Shown in pieces: positions 34,545 through 42,179 of a DNA stretch of 64,000 nucleotides. The notes under the pieces were generated by a model, which was given only the letters and a program-made list of their open reading frames with translations, searched no databases and was not told the origin of the DNA. Position 1 is the stretch's first letter, and every line of letters begins with the position of its first letter. Both the position numbers and the translations under genes were made by a program. Source of the stretch: Alkalispirochaeta americana (GTDB lineage Bacteria; Spirochaetota; Spirochaetia; DSM-27196; Alkalispirochaetaceae); NCBI RefSeq assembly GCF_900156105.1, contig NZ_FTMS01000009.1, positions 62,001 through 126,000 of the forward strand, read 5' to 3'.

Positions 34545-35873
34545 ATGGGAAAACCTTTTTCCGAGTCTTCTGAACCTCCCGAGGAATCCTCCGGTCTCAC
34601 GAGGATTTCCGCTGACCGGGCGGGGCTTTCCAATGATCAGGATCTCTCGCCTCGCCCCTGCCTGCGTCGCGGCCGCAAGGCCCTGGTTACGTCTCCTCTG
34701 CCCAGCACCTTTTCCATGGCACGGTACCGCTTTTCGCCCTATCAGGGTTGCAGTCATGGATGCATCTACTGCGACGGTCGCGCCGAACGATATCACGTGG
34801 AGGGCGACTTTTCCCGGGATATCATTGTGAAGGAGAACACCCCCGATCTTCTTGAGAAAGAGCTGCCACGGCTACGGGAAAAGGGAATCATCTCCATAGG
34901 AAGCGGAATCACCGACTGCTACCAGCCCTTGGAGAAAGAACTCCTCCTGACCAGGCGGTGTGCTGACCTTCTGGGCTATTACCGGTTTCCCGTGATGATC
35001 ATGACAAAATCAACTCTGATAGAGCGGGATATAGACCTCTGGAAAAAGCTGAATGAGGAAGCAGGCTTTTTGCTGCTCATGACGATCACTACCCTGAACG
35101 ACGGGACAGCAGCTATCCTCGAGCCAGGGGCGCCCTCCTCTACCCAGCGCCTCAAAACCCTGGAACGATTCTCCCGGGCCGGTTTTGCCACGGGCGTTCT
35201 TGCCATGCCCCTTCTGCCGGAACTGACCGACTCATCCCGGGCCCTGGGGGCCCTTGCCCGAACCGTGGGGGACACCGGCGCCCAATGCCTCATTCCGGGA
35301 GGACTCACCCTGCGCCCGGGGCGACAGAAAGATTTTTTCCTCTCCAGACTGTCCCCCCTGACTAACCTGTCCCCCCTGACTAACCCGGACAACCCGGTCG
35401 ATCCGAATGGTCCAGGCAAGTCGGCCATCAGAAGCCCCCTGGACCTGCAGGAGCTCTACCACGATCTCTACGGCAGGAATTCTCCGGCAGGAACAGTCAA
35501 AACCTCCTACGGGAACGATCTCTTCCAGCGCTTTCGCAGGGTCGCCCGGGAATACCGCCTTCCCCCGTTTATTCCTCACCGTATCTACCGACAGTATGTA
35601 ACCCGGGCCGACGAAATCTATCTGGTCCTCCACCAGATGCTCCAGTGGTATCAGCAGGAGGGGGTTTCCACACAGCGCCTGGACCGGGCAATCACGGCCT
35701 ACCAGAACTGGCTGAAAACTGAAAGACGATCTTCCTCCTTTGATGGAGACCAGGCGATCAGCGATGCGCTCCGGGAAGATCGTTTAAGCCAGATCCTGGA
35801 AAATCCCCGGCTTGTTCACTTCCTTCACCGGCTCCTGGAGGAAGACCGAGCCTTTGAACCCTGGCTTGATTAA
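34545..35873 (+). CDS. SPL-like radical SAM protein
   Basis: 442 residues. The radical SAM cluster motif is CSHGCIYC (Cys69, 73, 76), preceded by YRFSPYQG, as in the spore photoproduct lyase/Rv2578c-like branch of radical SAM proteins often annotated as DNA repair photolyase. In Bacillus that enzyme repairs a thymine dimer, but here there are no spores and no conserved C-terminal Cys context I can identify, so the substrate is open. Residues near 265-278 contain a duplicated SPLTN unit from an 18-bp tandem repeat. No SD; TACACT (34529-34534) lies 10 nt before the ATG. Confidence 0.82.
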   Translation: MGKPFSESSEPPEESSGLTRISADRAGLSNDQDLSPRPCLRRGRKALVTSPLPSTFSMARYRFSPYQGCSHGCIYCDGRAERYHVEGDFSRDIIVKENTPDLLEKELPRLREKGIISIGSGITDCYQPLEKELLLTRRCADLLGYYRFPVMIMTKSTLIERDIDLWKKLNEEAGFLLLMTITTLNDGTAAILEPGAPSSTQRLKTLERFSRAGFATGVLAMPLLPELTDSSRALGALARTVGDTGAQCLIPGGLTLRPGRQKDFFLSRLSPLTNLSPLTNPDNPVDPNGPGKSAIRSPLDLQELYHDLYGRNSPAGTVKTSYGNDLFQRFRRVAREYRLPPFIPHRIYRQYVTRADEIYLVLHQMLQWYQQEGVSTQRLDRAITAYQNWLKTERRSSSFDGDQAISDALREDRLSQILENPRLVHFLHRLLEEDRAFEPWLD

Positions 35874-35980
35874 AATCTCCAAAAACCACCTCATTTATCT
35901 CAAGAAAATCCGTGAAAAGCTTTTCTGCTTGTGTTTGATGTGGTATAGTGGGATTTCTATTCCACTCAGGAGGTGAATAT

Positions 35981-37525
35981 ATGATACGACGACAGACGAT
36001 TGTAGCCCAGCTACTCACTCTTGGCCTTGTGCTGGCCACGGCTTTCTCCCTGGCAATGTGCGGAACAGCACCAGAACCCCGAGAACCCGCAAGCGGATCC
36101 TTTACCATTCTGCACACCAACGACATGCACGGCCGCATTGAGGAAGGCCGGTTTGACGGCATGGGCACGGACCGCCTGGCTGCGCTCATAGAAGCCCAGC
36201 GACAGGAAAAAGGAGCCGTCCTGCTTCTTGATGCCGGCGATACCGTTCACGGCCTTCCCATAACCAACATTGAACGCGGAGCAAGCATGGTAGAGGTTAT
36301 GAACCTTATCGGCTACGACGCCATGGTAGCGGGAAACCACGAGTTCAACTACGGCCAGGACCGTCTTCTGGAACTGGCTGAACTGGCAGAGTTTCCGATC
36401 CTGGCAGCAAACGTCACCGTCGAAGCCGACGGATCATCGCTCCTGCCGGAATACGTGATCAAGGAATCGGGCGGAGTCACCGTGGCGATCTTTGGCCTGG
36501 CTACACCGGAAACGCTCTGGAAAAGCCATCCCGGCGGCACCCAGGGGCTTGCCTTCGGCCATCCCATCGAGGCATCGCAGCGAATGGTGGATCATCTCCA
36601 GGGCCGTGCCGACGTGATCGTTGCCTTGGCTCACCTGGGGTTCGAGGGCGACTACGACAGCCGACTCGTGGCCGAGGCTGTGCCGGGAATCGATATCATC
36701 GTGGACGGCCATTCCCATACCCTCCTCCCCGAGGGATACCGCGTGGGCAATACCCTGATCGTCCAGACCGAGGAATACAACAAAAACCTGGGCGTGGTTG
36801 ATATCGTGGTAGAAGACGGTGTTGTGGTGAGCGCCACCGCCTCGCTGATCACCAAAGAAGAGGCCCAGAACGTGGAACCTCATCCCGGGGTTGTGGCCCT
36901 GATTGAGACAATCAAGGAGCGCCAGGGCGACATTCTGAACGAGATTGTGGGAGAGACAGCGGTCTTTCTGGACGGCGAACGCGAAAGCGTGCGGGTTCGG
37001 GAAACGGCTTTTGCAAACCTGGTGATAGACTCCATGAGAGACGTGGCCGACTCCGATCTTGCTTTCAGCAACGGCGGGGGAATCCGGGCATCGATCCCTG
37101 TGGGAGAGATCACCCGTGGTCAGACAATCCAGGTCATGCCGTTTGGCAACCAGGTTGTATCGGTGGAGCTCACGGGAGCGCAGGTACTCGAGGTTATCGA
37201 AATTGGTGTAGCAGCCTACCCCGAAGCAGCCGGCGCTTTCATGCACTGGTCGGGCCTGACCTTCTCCTATGATCCTTCCCGGCCCGCCGGAGAGCGTGTT
37301 GATCCTGCCGATGTCCGTGTGAACGGCAATTCTCTGGACCTCGCCGCAACCTACAGCGTTGCCACCAACGATTTCCTCCACGCCGGAGGTGATGGTCTGG
37401 ATATGTTGCCCGAGCTCGATTACTCGACCTTTGGAAGCATGGATGAGGTCTTTGCCAATTACATCGGTGAGCGGAGCCCCGTGGCCCCCGAAATCGAAGG
37501 CCGCATCACCGTGATCGGTGAATAA
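35981..37525 (+). CDS. 5'-nucleotidase/UshA-family metallophosphatase lipoprotein
   Basis: 514 residues from the ATG at 35981, preceded by AGGAGGTG. The signal peptide ends FSLAMC, a relaxed spirochaete-type lipobox with Cys27. The metallophosphatase domain shows HTNDMHGR, LLDAGDTVHG, GNHEFNYGQD, ALAHLGFEG and DGHSHTLLP; the C-terminal substrate domain has SNGGGIRASIP and ATNDFLHAGGDG. It would hydrolyse nucleotides outside the inner membrane for nucleoside and phosphate salvage. An extended -10 promoter (TGGTATAGT, ending 35949) and a strong terminator bracket it, so it is monocistronic. Confidence 0.9.
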   Translation: MIRRQTIVAQLLTLGLVLATAFSLAMCGTAPEPREPASGSFTILHTNDMHGRIEEGRFDGMGTDRLAALIEAQRQEKGAVLLLDAGDTVHGLPITNIERGASMVEVMNLIGYDAMVAGNHEFNYGQDRLLELAELAEFPILAANVTVEADGSSLLPEYVIKESGGVTVAIFGLATPETLWKSHPGGTQGLAFGHPIEASQRMVDHLQGRADVIVALAHLGFEGDYDSRLVAEAVPGIDIIVDGHSHTLLPEGYRVGNTLIVQTEEYNKNLGVVDIVVEDGVVVSATASLITKEEAQNVEPHPGVVALIETIKERQGDILNEIVGETAVFLDGERESVRVRETAFANLVIDSMRDVADSDLAFSNGGGIRASIPVGEITRGQTIQVMPFGNQVVSVELTGAQVLEVIEIGVAAYPEAAGAFMHWSGLTFSYDPSRPAGERVDPADVRVNGNSLDLAATYSVATNDFLHAGGDGLDMLPELDYSTFGSMDEVFANYIGERSPVAPEIEGRITVIGE

Positions 37526-37536
37526 CGCTACTCCCG

Positions 37537-37587
37537 GGGCACCCTAAAGGTGCCCTGCCGGGGGCTGTCCTGGCCCCCGGCTTATTT
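37537..37587. terminator. Double hairpin terminator between convergent nucleotidase and MerR genes
   Basis: First hairpin GGGCACC/GGTGCCC (37537-37555, loop CTAAA). Second hairpin GCCGGGGGC/GCCCCCGGC (37557-37581, perfect 9-bp stem), followed by TTATTT. It lies about 30 bp past the nucleotidase stop and at the 3' end of the MerR gene. Confidence 0.72.
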
Positions 37588-38394
37588 CTCTCTGACAGGG
37601 ATCTGGATCTCGGTGATAAACTCTTCCTCGCGAGATGTGCCGTGGATATCCAGTCGGTAGATCTCCAGCGCGCTCCCCCCAATCTCCAGATCGCGATCCC
37701 CCATGAACTTCAGAATCCTCTCGAAACAGTCCGGGCTTTTCCGGTAGCTTCCCCTGTATACCAGGATTGCATAGGTGCCGCCGGGAATCGTCCCGGCCCG
37801 AGGGAAATCCCGGGAATCGACAAAGAAAAATGCCTTTTGATACCGTGTATAGACACCCTGCCGAAGCCCCTCCTCGGGGACAACCACGCCCATATCATTA
37901 TTTGCAAAGAGAAACAGGGTTTCATCATCCTGACCCTGGAGTGTCCGAAAGGCCAGGTCGACCTCCTGATCGGTGGAGAGGGTGTCTTCCAGAAAGAGCA
38001 CGGGCCGATCGGGAAGCTCCTGAAGGGAGATCTCTTCACGCACCGCCTCGGTTGAAAAACGCTCCAGGACCTGAATTCTCTCGGAGAGGCGGTCCCGCAG
38101 TGCCGCCAGGGGCATGATTTCCCGCTCGATCAGGTCGAGCTCCTGCCGCATCAGATCAATCGTTGTTCCAATAGAACGCTTCTGGAGATAGCCTTTTATC
38201 TGATCAACTGAAAAGTCAAGTTTGCGAAGATCCTTGATGATATTGAGGCGCCAGATATCATCGAGGGTGTAGACCCTGTAGCCGTTCTCCCTCCTCTTTG
38301 GAGAGATCAAGCCCTTTCGCTCGTAGTAGCGCAACGAGTCGGGGCCGATTCGGTAAAGCGCACAGATCTCGCCAATCCGGTATTCTTTTTTCAT
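37582..38394 (-). CDS. MerR-family regulator with GyrI-like effector domain (BmrR-like)
   Basis: 270 residues from the ATG at 38394. The N-terminal MerR helix-turn-helix reads IGEICALYRIGPDSLRYYERKGLISPKRRENGYRVY, followed by a dimerisation coiled coil (about 75-120) and a C-terminal effector domain (about 125-270) of the GyrI/AraC-binding type, as in BmrR. Such proteins bind cationic drugs and activate a multidrug pump. The divergent neighbour is a MATE pump, and one perfect dyad lies between their promoters. A promoter TTGAGA, 17-bp spacer, TACAAT drives it and overlaps the dyad, so it should also control itself. Confidence 0.87.
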   Translation of the reverse strand: MKKEYRIGEICALYRIGPDSLRYYERKGLISPKRRENGYRVYTLDDIWRLNIIKDLRKLDFSVDQIKGYLQKRSIGTTIDLMRQELDLIEREIMPLAALRDRLSERIQVLERFSTEAVREEISLQELPDRPVLFLEDTLSTDQEVDLAFRTLQGQDDETLFLFANNDMGVVVPEEGLRQGVYTRYQKAFFFVDSRDFPRAGTIPGGTYAILVYRGSYRKSPDCFERILKFMGDRDLEIGGSALEIYRLDIHGTSREEEFITEIQIPVREK

Positions 38395-38411
38395 TTTTTG
38401 TCCAGCCTTCC

Positions 38412-38451
38412 TTGACCTTGGCATTGTACCAAGGTTTAGAGTCCTTCTCAA
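38412..38451. promoter_or_regulatory. Divergent MerR/MATE promoter region with a shared operator
   Basis: The dyad CCTTGG-7 bp-CCAAGG spans 38416-38434. Toward the MATE gene: TTGACC (38412-38417), a 19-bp spacer and TAGAGT (38437-38442), the long-spacer MerR architecture with the dyad inside the spacer. Toward merR: TTGAGA (complement of 38446-38451), 17 bp, TACAAT (complement of 38423-38428), with the dyad covering the -10. Confidence 0.72.
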
Positions 38452-38505
38452 GGTTGTTTTTCCCGGCAAGACCGGGCAAAACTCGCACATTTCAGGAGTA
38501 TTGGT

Positions 38506-39897
38506 ATGCGTAACGTTTTTTCATCTCTTTCGCCGGTAACCCGGCAATTTTTACGATACTTGGTGCCGTCGGTGAGCGCCATGTGGTTTTTCTCTATTTA
38601 TACAATGATCGACGGAATCTTTGTGGGCCGCGGTGTGGGGCCCCTGGCACTGGCAGCAGTAAATACCGCCATGCCCTATATCAACACCATCTTTGCTGTG
38701 TCACTCCTGGCTGCAGTGGGGTCCTCTACAATGATCACCTTTGCCATGGGCCGAGAAGAATGGGATCGGTGCAACCACTACTTCACCCTGAACGTGGTGG
38801 TTCTCACCGTCCTGGGCGTGGTCATCACGGGCCTCTCGCTCCTGTTCCTGAATGAGATCGCCCTCTTTCTGGGGGCAACCCCCGAGACGATGCAGGATGT
38901 GAAGGACTATCTCAGGATAATCATCATCTTCAGCACCTTCTTCATGGTGGCCTACTCCCTGGAGGTCCTGGTGAAGGCTGATGGCTTTCCTGTCTATTCC
39001 ACAGTCTTCGTGGTGGTGGCAGCGGTGACAAACATCGTCCTGGACTACTTCCTGGTCATTCTCTTTCCCCTTGGAGTACGGGGGGCGGCCATAGCAACCG
39101 GCATGTCCCAAGCCGTGGCCTGCGTGGGCTGCCTGGTGCATTTTCTCGGGAGAAAATCGAATCTTAAGCTTGTACGACCCCGCTGGGACTGGCACGCCCT
39201 CAAAAGGATGTTCGTCATAGGATTCCCCGAGGCCCTGACAGAACTCTCGGCAGCGTTCTGTATATTTTTCTTCAACTTGACGATCGTGAGAACCCTGGGG
39301 GCCTACGGCCTTGCCGCCTTTGGTGTCATCATGTACCTGAACAACCTGGTTCTCATGACGATGATCGGAATCAATCAGGGAATGCAGCCTCTGGTAAGCT
39401 ATTACAACGGCCGGCAGGAACCCTGGAACTTTCGCAGGATTCTCTCCCTGGGGAATCGTACTGCGGTATTCTTTTCCCTGGCCTTTCTGGCTATAGCCCA
39501 ACTGGCGCCGGGATTTCTGGTGGCACTCTTTCTTGACCCCCGGAACAGCGAGGTCTTTGCTCTTTCTCTACGGGGACTCAGGATGTTCAGTCTGGGGTTT
39601 CTCCTCTGCGGGTTTAACGTAATCCTGGCAGGATACTTTACCGCTCTTAAAGAGACGCTGCGGGCCACGGTGATCTGTCTGCTTCGGGGATATCTGTTGA
39701 TAGCACTGGTGCTTCTGGCTCTCCCGCCCCTCCTGGGCGAGCCCGGCATCTGGATGGCTCCTGTGGTCTACGAGGCCATCACCCTTGTGGCCGCGCTTGG
39801 CCTGTATGCCCAATACGCCAGAGCTCACCACAGGGAAAAGCCCGCTAGAGGCCCTGCCAGGCCTGCTCCAAGAGGCACTCCAGCTCTTGAACATTAA
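38506..39897 (+). CDS. MATE family multidrug efflux transporter (MepA-like)
   Basis: 463 residues from the ATG at 38506, with CAGGAG 7 nt upstream. About twelve hydrophobic segments; the N-terminus MIDGIFVGRGVGPLALAAVN and GVRGAAIATGMSQ are characteristic of the MepA/NorM-like MATE family. It would export cationic compounds through the inner membrane using an ion gradient. The MerR/GyrI regulator gene is divergent and shares an operator with it, so drug-inducible expression is likely. Its last 53 bp overlap the alcohol dehydrogenase gene on the other strand; the C-terminal tail is Pro/Arg-rich. Confidence 0.9.
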   Translation: MRNVFSSLSPVTRQFLRYLVPSVSAMWFFSIYTMIDGIFVGRGVGPLALAAVNTAMPYINTIFAVSLLAAVGSSTMITFAMGREEWDRCNHYFTLNVVVLTVLGVVITGLSLLFLNEIALFLGATPETMQDVKDYLRIIIIFSTFFMVAYSLEVLVKADGFPVYSTVFVVVAAVTNIVLDYFLVILFPLGVRGAAIATGMSQAVACVGCLVHFLGRKSNLKLVRPRWDWHALKRMFVIGFPEALTELSAAFCIFFFNLTIVRTLGAYGLAAFGVIMYLNNLVLMTMIGINQGMQPLVSYYNGRQEPWNFRRILSLGNRTAVFFSLAFLAIAQLAPGFLVALFLDPRNSEVFALSLRGLRMFSLGFLLCGFNVILAGYFTALKETLRATVICLLRGYLLIALVLLALPPLLGEPGIWMAPVVYEAITLVAALGLYAQYARAHHREKPARGPARPAPRGTPALEH

Positions 39898-41002
39898 CGG
39901 GCCGGGGGTTTGTGGTGGTACAGACATCCTCCATCGCCTTGGCTGCCAGCACGGGAAGGGCCTGACGAAAGGCATCCTCCTGGATGCCCAGGGCCGCAAA
40001 GGAAGGAGGAATTTTCAGGGCCTGGTTGAAGCGCTGCACCAGCGTCACCAGCGCCCGCAGCCGTTCGGCAGATGTTGGCAGATCGAGGCGGAAGAGATGT
40101 GTCAGGCGATCATATTTGTGCCCGAACTCCTCTTCCCGGCCGTCGAGAGCTCCCGAGTTGAAGGCGATCACCAGGGGCAGAAGGATCGCGTTGGTCCGGC
40201 CGTGGCTGATCTTGAAGCGCCCCCCCACAGCGTGGGCCAGGCTGTGATTGATCCCCAGACCAGCGTTGGTAAAGGCGATACCCGCCAGACAGGAGGCTTC
40301 GTGCATGAACTGCCGAGCCTCACGGCACTGGCCGTCCCGGAAGGCCTGCTGGAGGTTATGAAAGGCGATCTCCAGGGCCTGCTGCGCCAGGATGTCGCTA
40401 AAGGTACTGGCTTCGGTTGAAACGTAGGCTTCGAAGGCGTGGGTTATCACATCAACGCCGGTGTCGGCCGTGACGGCAGGAGGAACGCTCATGGTAAATC
40501 GGGCATCCAGGATCGCCACATCGGGCACCATCAGAGGATCAGTCAGGGCAATTTTGGTCTGTCTTGCCGTGTCTGTGACAACCGAAAAGGAGGTTACCTC
40601 CGATCCCGTTCCACTGGTTGTGGGGATGGCCACAAAATGGGGTTTGAAGATCTCCGTCTTGTGCAGGAGCCGTTCCTTGGTTTTGATGCAGAAATACATG
40701 ATTGCCTTGGCAGCATCGATCACTGATCCGCCACCCACGGCGATCACAGCATCAGGCTTGGTCTCGATAATATGGGAAAGACCGGTCTGAACCGTTTCGA
40801 GGCTCGGATCTGCCTCGACCGAATCAAAGACCCGGTATGAGATACCTTCTTCGTCAAGCAGAGTTGTTACCAGCTCCGTGATCCCCAGGGAAACCATGGT
40901 AGCGTCGGTGACTACACAGACTGTATCGGCTTTCAGGTCTCGAAGGTAGTTCAGGCTCTCCGAACCCGACAGAATTTTTGTTCCCAAGGTAAAGGTAGTC
41001 AT
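39845..41002 (-). CDS. Iron-type (group III) alcohol dehydrogenase
   Basis: 385 residues from the ATG at 41002 with an AGGAGGGG SD. NAD-binding loop GGGSVIDAAK, substrate/metal region PTTSGTGSEVTSFSVVTD, and metal ligands in GINHSLAHAVGG and SHGRTNAILLP (aspartate and histidines). This fits the PduQ/EutG/AdhB branch of iron- or zinc-dependent alcohol dehydrogenases that reduce aldehydes to alcohols with NADH in fermentation. The specific alcohol is unknown; no pdu or eut genes are near. It is monocistronic, with its 3' end overlapping the MATE gene. Confidence 0.88.
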   Translation of the reverse strand: MTTFTLGTKILSGSESLNYLRDLKADTVCVVTDATMVSLGITELVTTLLDEEGISYRVFDSVEADPSLETVQTGLSHIIETKPDAVIAVGGGSVIDAAKAIMYFCIKTKERLLHKTEIFKPHFVAIPTTSGTGSEVTSFSVVTDTARQTKIALTDPLMVPDVAILDARFTMSVPPAVTADTGVDVITHAFEAYVSTEASTFSDILAQQALEIAFHNLQQAFRDGQCREARQFMHEASCLAGIAFTNAGLGINHSLAHAVGGRFKISHGRTNAILLPLVIAFNSGALDGREEEFGHKYDRLTHLFRLDLPTSAERLRALVTLVQRFNQALKIPPSFAALGIQEDAFRQALPVLAAKAMEDVCTTTNPRPVNVQELECLLEQAWQGL

Positions 41003-41267
41003 GGCCCCTCCTGACGAAGTTCAATGAGGCGTTTCCTGGATTGTTCCGCACTCCAGCATATACCAGAATCGCTGAATTTCTCCGAATGCCCAGTTTTGAT
41101 TATCGCATCACCCCTTCCCTCAGGCAAGACCTTCCATCCACGATCTTTCATGCAGGAAAAATCGCGGATCTTACAATGTTACAATGATTGAGCACTGATA
41201 ATACGCCCCCTCCTTCACCCGGGAGAAGGCCTGATCAGGATCAGAAAAAATGCTATTCTTGCGGGCC

Positions 41268-42146
41268 ATGATCACCGAAGAAATCAGCCGCCTCCTGGAG
41301 ATCGATCCGCTCCAGGCCTTGCCGATCCGGGGGTTTTTTGCAACCAGGCCGATCAGGCATGTCCTTCGCCAGGGGAACTCCCTGGTTCTTTTCGGCAAAA
41401 GCGACTATCTCTGGGGATACCTCTATTCTGCGGAGCCTGCAGTTTCCACGCCTTGGTCAGTCTCGCCGGGTGCAACCACTACCCCGGCAACGGCCCTTCC
41501 CGAAACACACCAGAAGGCCGGAAAAGAAGAACTGACGGAACTTCTCCGGGAGTGTCGGAGGATAACACCCTATTTTGCAAATGTGCAGCCCTGGATGGCG
41601 AACGTTCTTGCAGCTTCAGGATCCTTTGAATGGAAAATGGACACCCGGAGACTCTATTTCCCCTTCTCCTCTCGGGAACCGGCCTCTGGAGACATCGTTC
41701 ATCAGAGCGATCCCTGGAAGACAGGATCCTGGCAGGGAGAAGATCCCTCCGGCCTGACGGGGCTGCTCCCCTCGATAGATCCCGGGAAAGCCCGGTTTAT
41801 CCAGGACAACTCCGATTATAAGGAGTACACCTCGACGGAATATATCCAGGAGCGGCTTGAAGAAGATATTTCGTCGGGGATACTCCGGCAGGGCGAACTG
41901 GTCGCCTGGGGACTCACCCACGATGACCGATCCCTGGGATTTCTTCACGTTCTTTCATCCTGCCGCCGCCAGGGTCTGGCCGAAGGGGTTCTGCGAGACC
42001 TGGTACGAAAACGGTGTGCTCGGGGAGAGACTCCCTTCCTGAATGTGGAGCCCCGGAACCAGGCATCCATGAAGCTGGTGGAAAAAATCGGGTTTCTTCC
42101 GGACCGGACCGTCTCGTGGGTGAAGATGAATCCCCCCTGGGAGTGA
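41268..42146 (+). CDS. GNAT-family acetyltransferase
   Basis: About 292 residues from the ATG at 41268; the frame is open from an ATG at 41250. The conserved acetyl-CoA-binding half is C-terminal: GFLHVLSSCRRQGLAEGVLRDLVRKR and LNVEPRNQASMKLVEKIGF are the motif A and B regions of the GNAT fold. The N-terminal 170 residues do not resemble a second GNAT domain I can name and include FFATRPIRHVLRQGN. No target can be inferred. A -10-like TATTCT is 8 nt before 41268 with no SD there; at 41250 a weak AGGA exists. It converges with the MDR-CobT fusion gene. Confidence 0.75.
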   Translation: MITEEISRLLEIDPLQALPIRGFFATRPIRHVLRQGNSLVLFGKSDYLWGYLYSAEPAVSTPWSVSPGATTTPATALPETHQKAGKEELTELLRECRRITPYFANVQPWMANVLAASGSFEWKMDTRRLYFPFSSREPASGDIVHQSDPWKTGSWQGEDPSGLTGLLPSIDPGKARFIQDNSDYKEYTSTEYIQERLEEDISSGILRQGELVAWGLTHDDRSLGFLHVLSSCRRQGLAEGVLRDLVRKRCARGETPFLNVEPRNQASMKLVEKIGFLPDRTVSWVKMNPPWE

Positions 42147-42179
42147 TGCGCTCCCAGCCGGAACTTTCATGGAAAACCT

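Noticed and set aside
38442-38452. CCTT-CTC-AAGG as a second MerR operator
   Set aside because: The arms are only 4 bp and the stronger 6-bp dyad beside it explains both promoters.
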